Of a stretch of 64,000 bases of DNA, positions 25,950-34,922 are shown piece by piece. The translations under genes were made by a program, and so were the position numbers. The first letter of the stretch is position 1. Every line of letters starts with the position of its first letter. Origin of the DNA: JAEUOS01 sp965279115 (GTDB lineage: Bacteria; Pseudomonadota; Gammaproteobacteria; Burkholderiales; JAEUOS01); contig OZ257137.1 of assembly GCA_965279115.1 (NCBI GenBank), positions 1,860,001-1,924,000 on the forward strand. The letters run 5' to 3'. The notes beneath the pieces are model-generated. The model was not told where the DNA came from and made no database searches. It worked only from the letters and a program-made list of their open reading frames with translations.

Positions 25950-27625
25950 CCCGTCTCGACCCGGTCGACTACGCGGTCATCAGCCAGGCGCTCCTCGCCG
26001 CCTCGCGCGAGATGGGCACCAAGCTGGTCCGCTCGGCCTATTCAAACATCGTGCGCGAGGCGCGCGATGCCTCCTGCGCCATCCTCGACCCCGCGGGCAA
26101 CATCGTCGCCCAGTCGGAGATGGTGCCGATGCAGCTGGGCTCGATGAACACCACGCTGCGCGCCTGCCTGGCACAGTATCCGGCGCACACCCTGACCGAT
26201 GACGACTTCCTGGTCAACAACCACCCGTTCCATGGCGGCCAGCACCTGCAGGATGTGTTCATCTTCCGGCCGGTGTTCATCGATGGGGAACTGGTGGCCT
26301 TCGCCGGTTCGACCGCGCATCACCTCGACCTGGGCGGCGGCAGCGCCGGCCTGAATGCGCTGGCAAGCGACGTCTACCAGGAAGGCCTGTTGCTGCCGCC
26401 GCTCAAGTTCAGCCTGTCGCGCGACTGGAACGGCGGCACCTTCGAGCGCCTGCTCTCGGCCAACATCCGCGTGCCCGACCAGACCCTGGGCGACTTCAAC
26501 GCACAGTTCGCCGCCAAGGCGATCGGCATCGAGCGGGTGCGCCAGTTGTGCGCCAAGTATGGCCTGGCGGCCGTCAGGGCGACCATGGCGGAGCTGATCG
26601 CCTATTCGGAGCGCCAGTTGCGCGCCGCCATCCGCGCCCTGCCGGATGGCGTCTACTTCGGCGAAGATGCGGGCGATGACATCGAGGGCAGCGGCGCGCC
26701 GCTCTGGGTGCGCGCGAAGGTCACCGTCGCCGGCGACGAGATGGAAATCGACTTCGAGGGCACCTGCGCGCAGGTCGGGCGCAACATCAATTCGCCGCTC
26801 GCCTCGACCGAATCGGCGGTGATGAGCTGCATCAAGGGCGTGCTGATCGGCGGCGACGTGCCTTTCAACGAAGGCAGCTTCCGGCCGATCCGGCTCAAAG
26901 TGCCGTACGGCAGCATCCTCAACCCGCGACCACCGGCGCCTGTGCGCGCGCGCATGCTGCCCTGCTACCGCGCCTACGACGCGGTCATGAAGGCGCTCGC
27001 CACGGTCAAGCCGCTGCCGGCGCGGGTGATCGCTTCCGGTTTTGACAACGCGCTCATCACCTGCCTGGCACGCCTGTCCAACGGGCGCTACCGGGTGTGC
27101 CTGGAAACCTATGGCGGCGGCTTCGGCGCCTCCGCCACGGGGGACGGCGCCGACGGCATCGCCGCGCCGCTCTCGAACACCACCAATTCGCCGATCGAAG
27201 CACTCGACATGAACTTCGACTACTTCCGCATTGCCGGCTATGAACTCAACCCGGGCTCGTTCGGCCACGGGCGCCGGCGCGGCGGGCTGGGCATGCGCCG
27301 CACCTACGAGATCACGGCAGATGACGTCGACTTCTCGCTGTATGGCGACCGCTTCGAGATCGCCCCCGGGGGCCTCATGGGCGGTGGCGCCGGCGCGCTT
27401 ACCCATGCCGAGGTCTGGCGCGACGGCAACATCATCGACATCGACCTCAAGCGCGGTACCCGGCTGCGCAAGGGCGACCGGGTAGTGGTCTCGACCTCCG
27501 GTGGCGCCGGCTTCGGCGACCCGCGCGAACGCGCCGCCGACCTGGTGCAAGGCGACATCGAGCAGGGCGTGATTGGCGCCGACGTGGCGCACGAGGTTTA
27601 CGGGCACATACCGGCAAAGGACTGA
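25946..27625 (+). CDS. hyuB: Hydantoinase/oxoprolinase subunit B (HyuB-like), second copy
   Basis: A 559-residue B subunit. It starts LDPVDYAVISQALLAASREM and has NNHPFHGGQHLQDV in place of the NDPYSGGTHLPDI of the first copy, then HHLDLGGGSAG and the C-terminal STSGGAGFGDPRERA. The changes around the presumed active site suggest a substrate different from that of the first pair. It is followed after four bases by the amidohydrolase-fold gene. Confidence 0.92.
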   Translation: MTRLDPVDYAVISQALLAASREMGTKLVRSAYSNIVREARDASCAILDPAGNIVAQSEMVPMQLGSMNTTLRACLAQYPAHTLTDDDFLVNNHPFHGGQHLQDVFIFRPVFIDGELVAFAGSTAHHLDLGGGSAGLNALASDVYQEGLLLPPLKFSLSRDWNGGTFERLLSANIRVPDQTLGDFNAQFAAKAIGIERVRQLCAKYGLAAVRATMAELIAYSERQLRAAIRALPDGVYFGEDAGDDIEGSGAPLWVRAKVTVAGDEMEIDFEGTCAQVGRNINSPLASTESAVMSCIKGVLIGGDVPFNEGSFRPIRLKVPYGSILNPRPPAPVRARMLPCYRAYDAVMKALATVKPLPARVIASGFDNALITCLARLSNGRYRVCLETYGGGFGASATGDGADGIAAPLSNTTNSPIEALDMNFDYFRIAGYELNPGSFGHGRRRGGLGMRRTYEITADDVDFSLYGDRFEIAPGGLMGGGAGALTHAEVWRDGNIIDIDLKRGTRLRKGDRVVVSTSGGAGFGDPRERAADLVQGDIEQGVIGADVAHEVYGHIPAKD

Positions 27626-27629
27626 CCGC

Positions 27630-28490
27630 ATGTTCATCGACTACGGCAGCAAACCGCCCACGCGCGCCTTCAATCCGCCGCAGACCGCGCACCTGGCCAA
27701 CTACCGGCGGGTGTATGCGAAGAGCGAGTCACGTGTCGACAAGCCCGCAAGCGAGAAGGTGGCGTTGGCGAAATACCTCAAGAGCTACGAGAAACTTGGC
27801 GCCAAGCATGTGGTGGTGAAGGCGCGCGATAACGAGACCACCTTCGGCCTCAAGGTGAAAAACGAGGATGTCGCCGCCTTTTGCAAGAAGCACGGGCCGC
27901 GCTTCGTCGGCTTTGCCGGTGTCGACCCGCACAAGGGCATGGCGGCAGTGCGCGACCTCGAAACCGCGGTACGCGAGCTGGGCCTGCGTGGCCTGAACCT
28001 GCAATGCTTCGAGCTCAAGCTCGCCATCAACGACAAGCGCATGTATCCGCTCTACGCCAAGTGCGTGGAACTCGACATCCCGGTCAACATCCACTGCGGC
28101 ATCAACTTTTCGACCGCGTCGCAGATGGATTACGGCCGCCCCGCGTATCTGGACGAGGTAATGCTGCACTTTCCGGAATTGCGCGTGTGCGCCTCGCCGC
28201 CGGGTTGGCCGTGGATAGAGGAACTCATCGGCGTGGCCTGGCGCCACCCCAATGTGTACATCGGCGTGGTCGCGGTACGCCCCAAGCTCCTGGCGCTCGA
28301 GGATTCCGGCTACCGGCCGCTGCTGACCTACGGCACCAAGGTCCTGCAGGACAAGATCCTCACCGGCACCGCCTACCCGATGCAGCCGGTCGAGCAGGCC
28401 TATGCCGAGTTCGACGCCTTGCCCTTGCCCGATGCGATCCGCCGCAAGTGGATGCATGACAACAGCGCGCGTTTCCTGGGACTTGCCTGA
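27630..28490 (+). CDS. Amidohydrolase-2 fold protein lacking most metal ligands
   Basis: A 286-residue TIM-barrel protein of the ACMSD-like amidohydrolase family, recognisable from FVGFAGVDPHKGMAAVRDLE, GLRGLNLQCFELKLAINDKR, NIHCGINFS, the PPGWPWIEELIGVAWRHPNV region and a C-terminal NSARFLGL. The usual metal sites are changed: the N-terminal HxH is replaced by IDYGSKPP, the His before the PW loop by CASPP, and the Asp of the GSDYP motif by Ala in GTAYPMQ. Only the His of NIHCG remains. It may be metal-free, a decarboxylase variant or a binding protein. It abuts the CoA-ligase gene directly. Confidence 0.82.
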   Translation: MFIDYGSKPPTRAFNPPQTAHLANYRRVYAKSESRVDKPASEKVALAKYLKSYEKLGAKHVVVKARDNETTFGLKVKNEDVAAFCKKHGPRFVGFAGVDPHKGMAAVRDLETAVRELGLRGLNLQCFELKLAINDKRMYPLYAKCVELDIPVNIHCGINFSTASQMDYGRPAYLDEVMLHFPELRVCASPPGWPWIEELIGVAWRHPNVYIGVVAVRPKLLALEDSGYRPLLTYGTKVLQDKILTGTAYPMQPVEQAYAEFDALPLPDAIRRKWMHDNSARFLGLA

Positions 28491-30143
28491 ATGCAGAAAC
28501 CCATCCAGTCCGAATGGCGCATCGCGCGCTACAGCGCCGACCCGCTGCAGCGCTGCCGCCAGCTCGAAGCCGAGCCCTTGCCCCCGTCGACGGCGGCGCT
28601 GCTCGCCCAGGCCGCCGCGGAAGTGCCGGACCGGCTGGCCTGGCGCTTCATCGACAGTGGCGAGACCGCCACCTATCGCGAAGTGCAGGCGATGGTCAAC
28701 CGGGTGGCCGCCGGGCTGGCCGGCCTGGGCGTACGCAAGGGTACTCATGTGGCGATGATGGTGCCCAACGTGCCGCAATTCCCGCTCACCTGGCTGGCCA
28801 TCGGCCGTCTCGGTGCGGTGATGGTGCCGGTGAACGTGTCCTACACCGGCCGCGAGCTCGACTACATCGTCAATGACGGACGCGCGGAATTCCTGGTGAT
28901 CGCCGAGGAGTTCCTGCCCACGTTCGACGCGATGCTGCAACGGCCGGCACACCTTGTGAACGGGCGGGTGATCGTGGTTGGCCATGCGCGTTCCGGCATG
29001 CAGTCCTGGCAGGCCTTGCACGACGCCGGCGACCCTTCGTACCAGGCCTCCGAGCCGGTCGGGCTCGATGATCTGCTCAACATCCAGTACACCTCGGGCA
29101 CGACCGGCTTTCCCAAGGGCGTGCTGCAGGCGCAGCGCTACTGGATCACGCAGAGCAAGATCAACGCCTTCCGCGACGGGCTGGCCTATGAACGCATCCT
29201 GATTTCCACGCCGTTCTACTACATGGACCCGCAGTGGCTGCTGTTGATGACCTTCCACCAGCGCGCCACCGCCTTCATCGCCGCGAAGCAGAGCACCAGC
29301 CGTTACACCGAATGGTTGCGCACCTGGAACATCCAGTTCTCGCTGATGCCCGCCGAGGTGATGTTCAAGAACCCGCCTTCGCCCGACGACGGCGACAACC
29401 AGATCCGGCGGGTCAACGTCTACGGCTTGCGCAAGGAGATCCACGCGGCGGTGGAGCAGCGCTTCAACGTCAATGCACGCGAGGCCTTCGGCATGACCGA
29501 ACTGGGCTCGGCCACCTTCATGCCCCTGGAAGTGGAGGACATGACCGGATCGGGCTCATGCGGCATCACCGGCCCGTTTCGCGAATGCAAGGTGGTCGAT
29601 GCCGAGGGCCGCGAAGTACCGCGCGGCGAGATCGGCGAGATGGTGGTGCGTGGCAGCGGCATCCTGCGCGGCTACTTCAACAAGCCGGAAGCCACCCGGG
29701 AAGCCTTCTACGGCGACTGGTTCCGCACCGGCGACCTGTTCCGCCAGGACGAGCGCGGCTACTTCTACATCGTCGGGCGGGTCAAGGAAATGATCCGGCG
29801 CAGCTCCGAGAACATTCCGGCGCGCGAGGTCGAGGCAGTCCTGAAGGACATGCCGCAAATCGTGGAAGCGGCAGTGCTTGGCGTACCCGACGACATCCGC
29901 AAGGAGGAAGTCAAGGCCTACGTGATCCTGCAGCCGGGACTCACCCGGGAGGAAGTGCCGCCCGAGGCCATCATCGAGCACGCGCGCAAGTACCTCGCAC
30001 CCTTCAAGGTGCCGCGCTACATCGAATACCGCAGCGAATTTCCACGCACGCCGTCCAACAAGATCCGGAAGCCGGAACTGCAGAAGGAAAAGCCCGACCT
30101 GCGCACCGATAGCTGGGACCGCGTCGACAAAGTCTGGCGCTAG
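28491..30143 (+). CDS. AMP-dependent acyl-CoA synthetase/ligase
   Basis: A 550-residue member of the ANL superfamily that activates a carboxylic acid as adenylate and then CoA thioester. Motifs are in order: YTSGTTGFPKG (P-loop), FGMTELGSATF, YGDWFRTGDLF, GRVKEMIRRSSENIPAREVE and the C-terminal PSNKIRKPEL with the catalytic Lys. The family is closest in feel to crotonobetaine/carnitine-CoA ligases, but the acid is not identifiable. It is the last gene of the hyu operon, with its ATG directly after the previous stop, and probably activates the ring-opened acid for beta-oxidation. Confidence 0.93.
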   Translation: MQKPIQSEWRIARYSADPLQRCRQLEAEPLPPSTAALLAQAAAEVPDRLAWRFIDSGETATYREVQAMVNRVAAGLAGLGVRKGTHVAMMVPNVPQFPLTWLAIGRLGAVMVPVNVSYTGRELDYIVNDGRAEFLVIAEEFLPTFDAMLQRPAHLVNGRVIVVGHARSGMQSWQALHDAGDPSYQASEPVGLDDLLNIQYTSGTTGFPKGVLQAQRYWITQSKINAFRDGLAYERILISTPFYYMDPQWLLLMTFHQRATAFIAAKQSTSRYTEWLRTWNIQFSLMPAEVMFKNPPSPDDGDNQIRRVNVYGLRKEIHAAVEQRFNVNAREAFGMTELGSATFMPLEVEDMTGSGSCGITGPFRECKVVDAEGREVPRGEIGEMVVRGSGILRGYFNKPEATREAFYGDWFRTGDLFRQDERGYFYIVGRVKEMIRRSSENIPAREVEAVLKDMPQIVEAAVLGVPDDIRKEEVKAYVILQPGLTREEVPPEAIIEHARKYLAPFKVPRYIEYRSEFPRTPSNKIRKPELQKEKPDLRTDSWDRVDKVWR

Positions 30144-30171
30144 GGGGTACGGCCCATCCGCGGCGAACGCT

Positions 30172-30960
30172 TCAGAATGCCTTGCGCGCGATGATGTCCA
30201 TGCCGCTGCGATAGCGCGCGCTTACGGCATAGGACACGACTTCGAAGCCGTGCTTGCCGAGCAAACGCGCCAGGCCCGCGCGGCTGAAGTTGTGGCAGTG
30301 TTCCAGTTCGCCCCAGTAGGGGTTGGCGCCCATCTGGTCGAGCGCTTTCCAGACCGCAGTCTCGCGGTTGGGTGACGAAACGAACAGTTGGCCGTCATCC
30401 TCGAGCAGTCGGTGCGCGGCCGCCAGGGCCTCGCCCGGAAACGGCATGTGCTCGAGCACATCGGCCATGGAGATCACGCGCAAGGCGCGCTCGCCAGCGA
30501 CATCCTGCAAGCGCGCGGCTTCCGCAGCGACGCCGAAGCCGCGCAGCGCCGCTACGGCGTCCTCACGCAAGTCAAGGCCAATCGCCTCGTACCCCCATTC
30601 CTGCGCGGTGAACAGCAAGGAGCCATTGCCGAAGCCGACATCCAGCCATTTGCCGGACGCAGCTCCAAGCGAAGCCGTGACCCGCTCCACCACTTGCGAC
30701 CACAACAGGCGCTGCCCTTCCACGTCGTAGCCCGGCCGCTGGTGTTCGAGCGTGGTGCGAAAAACCAGCGCCAGGGCCTCGTCGTTGAAGTAGCCGGCCG
30801 TGAATACATGGCCGCACGCAAAGCACTCGCACCATTCGATGGTCGGTGGCAAGGCAGGGTGATAGGCGGGGTGCCTCGTGCAGTCGGCTTCCGGCAGGTC
30901 GGCCAGCGCGGCGTCGCCACACACAGGGCAGGTGTCGTAGGGAATCCGCCCCGCAGACAT
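30172..30960 (-). CDS. Class I SAM-dependent methyltransferase with N-terminal zinc ribbon
   Basis: A 262-residue protein. An N-terminal zinc ribbon is formed by CPVCG and CFACGH, followed by a Rossmann methyltransferase domain with motif I LDVGFGNGSLLF and the post-I acidic residue in GLDLREDA, then ISMADVLEHMPFP. Such proteins resemble those acting on sugar or polyketide carrier intermediates. It lies two bases after the acyl-CoA dehydrogenase stop, so it ends the minus-strand operon, but its link to leucine catabolism is unclear. A second gene of the same architecture follows phaC. Confidence 0.85.
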   Translation of the reverse strand: MSAGRIPYDTCPVCGDAALADLPEADCTRHPAYHPALPPTIEWCECFACGHVFTAGYFNDEALALVFRTTLEHQRPGYDVEGQRLLWSQVVERVTASLGAASGKWLDVGFGNGSLLFTAQEWGYEAIGLDLREDAVAALRGFGVAAEAARLQDVAGERALRVISMADVLEHMPFPGEALAAAHRLLEDDGQLFVSSPNRETAVWKALDQMGANPYWGELEHCHNFSRAGLARLLGKHGFEVVSYAVSARYRSGMDIIARKAF

Positions 30961-30962
30961 CG

Positions 30963-32102
30963 TCAGCCTTGTGTTGCCAATGCCCGCGCAATCAGGATGC
31001 GCTGGATGTCGGACGCGCCCTCGTAGATCTGCGTCACGCGAACGTCGCGGTAAATGCGCTCGACCGGAAAGTCGCCCACGTAGCCGTAGCCGCCATGGAT
31101 CTGGATGGCGTCCGAGCAGACCTTCTCGGCCATCTCGGAGGCGAACAACTTGGCCATCGCCGCTTCCTTGAGGCAGGGCCGGCCGGCGTCCTTCAAGGCT
31201 GCGGCATGCAGCACCATCTGCCGCGCCACTTCCACCTGCGTTGCCATGTCGGCCAGCCGGAACTGCACTGCCTGGTGGTTGAACAGGGTCTGGCCGAAGG
31301 CCTCGCGCTCGTTGGCGTAACGCAGCGCCGCCTCGAAGGCCGCGCGCGCCATGCCCACCGCCTGGCTGCCGATGCCGATGCGTCCGCCTTCCAGCGATGA
31401 GAGGGCGATGCGGTAGCCCTCGCCGGGTTCGCCGATCATGTTCTCGACCGGCACGCGGCAACTTTCCAGCAGCAGCTGTGCGGTGTCCGAGGCGCGCTGG
31501 CCGAGCTTGTCTTCCACCCGCGGCACTGAATAGCCCGGGGTGTTGGTCGGCACCAGAAACGCCGTGATGCCGCGCTTGCCTGCTGCACGGTCTGTGACGG
31601 CGAAGACGATGGTCACGTCGCCGTTCTTGCCCGAGGTGATGAACTGCTTGGCACCATCGATCAAGTAGTGGTCGCCGTCCCTGCGCGCCACGGTCTTGAG
31701 CGCCGAGGCATCCGAGCCGGCGTGCGGTTCGGTGAGCGCGAAGGCGCCGAGCATGCGGCCCTGCGCCAGGGGCTTCAACCAGGTTTCCTTTTGCGCCGGC
31801 GTGCCGTAGTTGAGGAGGATGTTGCACACCGGGCAGTTGTTGACCGACAGCACCGTGGAGGTCGCCGCGTCGCCGGCGGCGACTTCTTCAAGCGACAGGG
31901 CCAGTGCGGTGTAGTCGAGTCCGGCGCCGCCGAATTCCTCCGGCACGAACACCCCGTACAGGCCCATCTCGGCGAGGCCCTTCAATGCGGCGACGGGAAA
32001 GGCGGCGTCACGGTCGCGTTGCGCAGCACCGGGGGCCACTTCGGCGGCCACGTAGGCACGCACCGCATCGCGGATCTGTTCGTGTTCGGGAGAGATGATC
32101 AT
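30963..32102 (-). CDS. Acyl-CoA dehydrogenase (short/branched-chain type)
   Basis: A 379-residue FAD enzyme that introduces an alpha-beta double bond in acyl-CoA. Signatures: FALTEPHAGSDASALKTVA, FITSGKNGDVTIVFAV, and QIHGGYGYVGDFPVERIYRD. The catalytic base is Glu361 in YEGASDIQR, the place used by short-chain enzymes. It is in the same direction as the liu-like genes but 87 bp after the thiolase, so it may be read from the same or an internal promoter. Confidence 0.93.
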   Translation of the reverse strand: MIISPEHEQIRDAVRAYVAAEVAPGAAQRDRDAAFPVAALKGLAEMGLYGVFVPEEFGGAGLDYTALALSLEEVAAGDAATSTVLSVNNCPVCNILLNYGTPAQKETWLKPLAQGRMLGAFALTEPHAGSDASALKTVARRDGDHYLIDGAKQFITSGKNGDVTIVFAVTDRAAGKRGITAFLVPTNTPGYSVPRVEDKLGQRASDTAQLLLESCRVPVENMIGEPGEGYRIALSSLEGGRIGIGSQAVGMARAAFEAALRYANEREAFGQTLFNHQAVQFRLADMATQVEVARQMVLHAAALKDAGRPCLKEAAMAKLFASEMAEKVCSDAIQIHGGYGYVGDFPVERIYRDVRVTQIYEGASDIQRILIARALATQG

Positions 32103-32189
32103 GGGGAATCTTGCTCAGGACTTGAGGGTACTGCCGCAGGCCGGGGCAAGTCACCAATGCGGTGACAGGCCCCGGGCCGCTTTATTGCA

Positions 32190-33386
32190 TCACATCAATT
32201 CGACAGCCACCGCGGTGGCCTCGCCGCCACCGATGCACAGGCTGGCCACGCCGCGCTTGCCGCCGGTTTTCTTCAGTGCGCCGATCAGGGTGACGATCAG
32301 GCGGGCGCCGGAGGCACCAATCGGATGGCCAATCGCGCAGGCACCGCCATGGATGTTGACCTTGGCGTGCGGGATGCCGTGCTCCTTCATCGCCGCCATC
32401 GCCACCACGGCGAAGGCTTCGTTGATCTCGAACAGGTCGACGCTGCCGGTGTTCCAGCCGGTCTTGGCATACAGCTTCTCGATCGCGCCCACCGGAGCGG
32501 TGGTGAACCACTGCGGTTCCTGCGAATGGGTGGCGTGCGCCACCAGCTTGGCCACCGGTGTCAGGCCCAGCTTGGCGGCGGTGGAGGCGCGCATCATCAC
32601 CATGGCGGCGGCGCCGTCGGAAATCGAGGACGAGGTCGCGGCGGTGACGGTGCCGTCCTTGCGGAAGGCGGGCTTCAACGTGGGCACCTTGTCCGGATTG
32701 GACTTGTAGGGCTGCTCGTCCTTCTCGATGACCACATCGCCCTTCTTGCCGGCCACGGTAATGGGCGCGACTTCCCACTTGAAGCTGCCGTCATTGTTGG
32801 CGGCGATCGCGCGCTTGGTGGACTCGATGGCGTAGGCGTCCTGCTCCTCGCGGGTGAAGGTGTACTTGCCGGCGCAGTCCTCGGCGAACTGGCCCATCGA
32901 CTTGCCGCCGCCGTTGGGGGTTTTCTCGTAGGCGTCTTCCAGACCGTCGAGCGCCATGTGATCGAACATGGTGCCGTGGCCATAACGGTAGCCGCCGCGG
33001 CCCTTCAACAACATGTAGGGCGCGTTGGTCATGGATTCCATGCCGCCGGCGACGACGATGTCCTGGCTGCCGGCCACCAGCAGGTCATGCGCCAGCATCG
33101 CGGCCTTCATGCCGGAACCGCACACCTTGTTGATGGTGGTCGCGCCGGAAGACTTGGGCAGGCCGGCGCCCAGGGTGGCCTGGCGCGCCGGCGCCTGGCC
33201 CTGGCCGGCCGGCAGCACGCAGCCCATGATGACTTCCTGGATCTGCTCGGGCTTGAGGCCGGCGCGCTCGACCGCGGCCTTGATGGCGTGGCTGCCCAAC
33301 TGGTGCCCGGCAAATCCGGACAGTTCGCCCTGCATGGCACCCACCGGGGTGCGCGCGACGGAAACAATGACGATGGGGTCGGACAT
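32190..33386 (-). CDS. Acetyl-CoA acetyltransferase (biosynthetic-type thiolase)
   Basis: A 398-residue thiolase of the AtoB/PhaA type. Catalytic residues: Cys89 in NKVCGSGMKA, His354 in AIGHPIGASG and Cys384 in SLCIGGGEA. It condenses two acetyl-CoA or splits acetoacetyl-CoA, the end product of leucine breakdown and the first intermediate of PHA synthesis. It lies 12 bp after the MaoC gene in the LiuR-linked operon, and phaC is only 5 kb away, so it may serve both routes. Confidence 0.93.
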   Translation of the reverse strand: MSDPIVIVSVARTPVGAMQGELSGFAGHQLGSHAIKAAVERAGLKPEQIQEVIMGCVLPAGQGQAPARQATLGAGLPKSSGATTINKVCGSGMKAAMLAHDLLVAGSQDIVVAGGMESMTNAPYMLLKGRGGYRYGHGTMFDHMALDGLEDAYEKTPNGGGKSMGQFAEDCAGKYTFTREEQDAYAIESTKRAIAANNDGSFKWEVAPITVAGKKGDVVIEKDEQPYKSNPDKVPTLKPAFRKDGTVTAATSSSISDGAAAMVMMRASTAAKLGLTPVAKLVAHATHSQEPQWFTTAPVGAIEKLYAKTGWNTGSVDLFEINEAFAVVAMAAMKEHGIPHAKVNIHGGACAIGHPIGASGARLIVTLIGALKKTGGKRGVASLCIGGGEATAVAVELM

Positions 33387-33398
33387 GGTGATTCCTTT

Positions 33399-33806
33399 CT
33401 ACTCGTTGAAAGTCATGATCTTGCCAACCGAGGTGAGCACTTGCTCTCCGTTCTGGTTGGTAATGGTGCCGTCGAGGGTGACGATGGACCCTTTGGATTT
33501 GGGTTCGATATGGGTGACCACCCATTTGAGTTCGATTGTATCCCCGGGGCGCACCGGCTTGGCGAAGCGCACCTGGAAATCGATGCCCACCTGCGGGCCA
33601 TGCTCCGTATAGTGGCTGGCCAGCACGCCCAGCAGCAGGGAAAGGTAATGCGGCCCGCAGGCGATGATGCCGCCAAAGCGGGTGTTGGCCGCATACTCGG
33701 CGTCGTGGTGCAGCGGATTGAAGTCCTCGCACAAGTTGGCGAAGGTGCTGACGTCCTCGGCCGAAATGGTTCGAATGCGAATGGCGGTTTCGCCGATCTG
33801 GATCAT
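33399..33806 (-). CDS. MaoC-like hotdog-fold (R)-hydratase domain protein
   Basis: A 135-residue single hotdog domain. The MaoC signature is present: FANLCEDFNPLHHDAEYAA, with the Asp and His of the hydratase motif, then GIIACGPHYLSLLLG and FAKPVRPGDTIELKW. The family hydrates enoyl-CoA to (R)-3-hydroxyacyl-CoA, which could feed PHA synthesis. Its ATG overlaps the stop of the carbonic anhydrase gene. Confidence 0.9.
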   Translation of the reverse strand: MIQIGETAIRIRTISAEDVSTFANLCEDFNPLHHDAEYAANTRFGGIIACGPHYLSLLLGVLASHYTEHGPQVGIDFQVRFAKPVRPGDTIELKWVVTHIEPKSKGSIVTLDGTITNQNGEQVLTSVGKIMTFNE

Positions 33807-34465
33807 GCGCGTTCCTTGCGTTCTTTGACTTGTTCAAGGGCGGCCTTGAGCGCGGACTCCAGCTCTTCCGGCCCCGCCACCGTGACTGCGAGGTCACGCA
33901 GGCGCCCGTCATGCACGCCGTAGACCCAGCCATGCACCGACAGCGCCTGGCCGTTCGCCCAGGCGTCCTGCACGGCGGTGGTGTGGCAAACGTTTTTCAC
34001 CTGTTCGATCACGTTGAGTTCACAGAGCGTGTCGTGACGGCGTTCCTCGCCCAGCACCTGGCCGAGATAGGCCCCGTGGCGCTCGGCCACGTCCTGCACA
34101 TGCCGCAGCCAGTTGTCCGCCAGGCCCACCTTGCGGCCGGTTAAGGCCGCGTGCACGCCCGAGCAGCCGTAGTGACCGCACACGATGATGTGGCGCACCT
34201 TGATCAGGTCGACCGCGAACTGGATCACCGACAGGCAATTCAGGTCGGTGTGCACCACCACATTGGCGATGTTGCGGTGGACGAACACCTCGCCCGGCGT
34301 GAGGCCGGTGATCTGGTTGGCCGGCACGCGTGAGTCCGAACAGCCTATCCACAGGTATTCGGGGCTTTGCTGGTGCGACAGCCGGTCGAAAAAACCGGGG
34401 TCGTCGCGGATGACGCCCTCGACCCAGGCGCGGTTCTTCTCGAACAGTTCGGCAAGCGAGCGCAT
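33803..34465 (-). CDS. can: Beta-class carbonic anhydrase
   Basis: A 220-residue zinc enzyme interconverting CO2 and bicarbonate. The metal ligands fall at Cys42, Asp44, His98 and Cys101 (CSDSRVPANQ and CGHYGCSGV), the same numbers as in Escherichia coli Can, with Arg46 completing the dyad. Carbonic anhydrases often accompany leucine-catabolic genes because methylcrotonyl-CoA carboxylase needs bicarbonate. The carboxylase itself is not in this window. It overlaps the MaoC gene by four bases. Confidence 0.95.
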   Translation of the reverse strand: MRSLAELFEKNRAWVEGVIRDDPGFFDRLSHQQSPEYLWIGCSDSRVPANQITGLTPGEVFVHRNIANVVVHTDLNCLSVIQFAVDLIKVRHIIVCGHYGCSGVHAALTGRKVGLADNWLRHVQDVAERHGAYLGQVLGEERRHDTLCELNVIEQVKNVCHTTAVQDAWANGQALSVHGWVYGVHDGRLRDLAVTVAGPEELESALKAALEQVKERKERA

Positions 34466-34473
34466 GGAAAGCC

Positions 34474-34914
34474 TCAGTCGCGATAACCGAAATCGTATTC
34501 GCGCAGGTAGCCACGCCCGCGTTCGAGAATATCCGGCGGAAACGGCGTGGCCTTGCGGGCAACCGAATCCATGTGCACGCCGACCAGGCGGCAGGTGGCG
34601 GCGATCTGGTTGGTTTCGGCGTTGCGCATTTCATGGAAAAAGCGGAACACCTTGTCGCGGATTTCCAGCACGCCGGAATTGACCACCACCGTGTCGCCGG
34701 CCAATAGTTCGCTCCTGTATTGCAGGCGCTGATCGACCGCCGCCATCCCCCGGTTGGAGTCACGCAGGTAGCTGGCCGTGACGCCGAACATGGCGAACAG
34801 GTTCCACGTGGCCTCGTCGAACTTGCCGACGTACCACATCACGTTCATGTGTCCCATGTGGTCGCAGTGCCACTGCATGACGGTGCCGCGGTAGGTGTGG
34901 ATCAACTCGGCCAT
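34474..34914 (-). CDS. Acyl-CoA thioesterase, 4HBT hotdog family
   Basis: A 146-residue hotdog protein similar to YbgC/FcbC-type thioesterases. The motif HCDHMGHMNVMWYVGKFDEA with Asp and His in the active-site loop, followed by NLFAMFGVT, is the family signature. It would release CoA from short or branched acyl-CoA. It lies between the isovaleryl-CoA dehydrogenase and carbonic anhydrase genes, with 8-bp spacings on both sides. Confidence 0.88.
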   Translation of the reverse strand: MAELIHTYRGTVMQWHCDHMGHMNVMWYVGKFDEATWNLFAMFGVTASYLRDSNRGMAAVDQRLQYRSELLAGDTVVVNSGVLEIRDKVFRFFHEMRNAETNQIAATCRLVGVHMDSVARKATPFPPDILERGRGYLREYDFGYRD

Positions 34915-34922
34915 GCCCGCAC

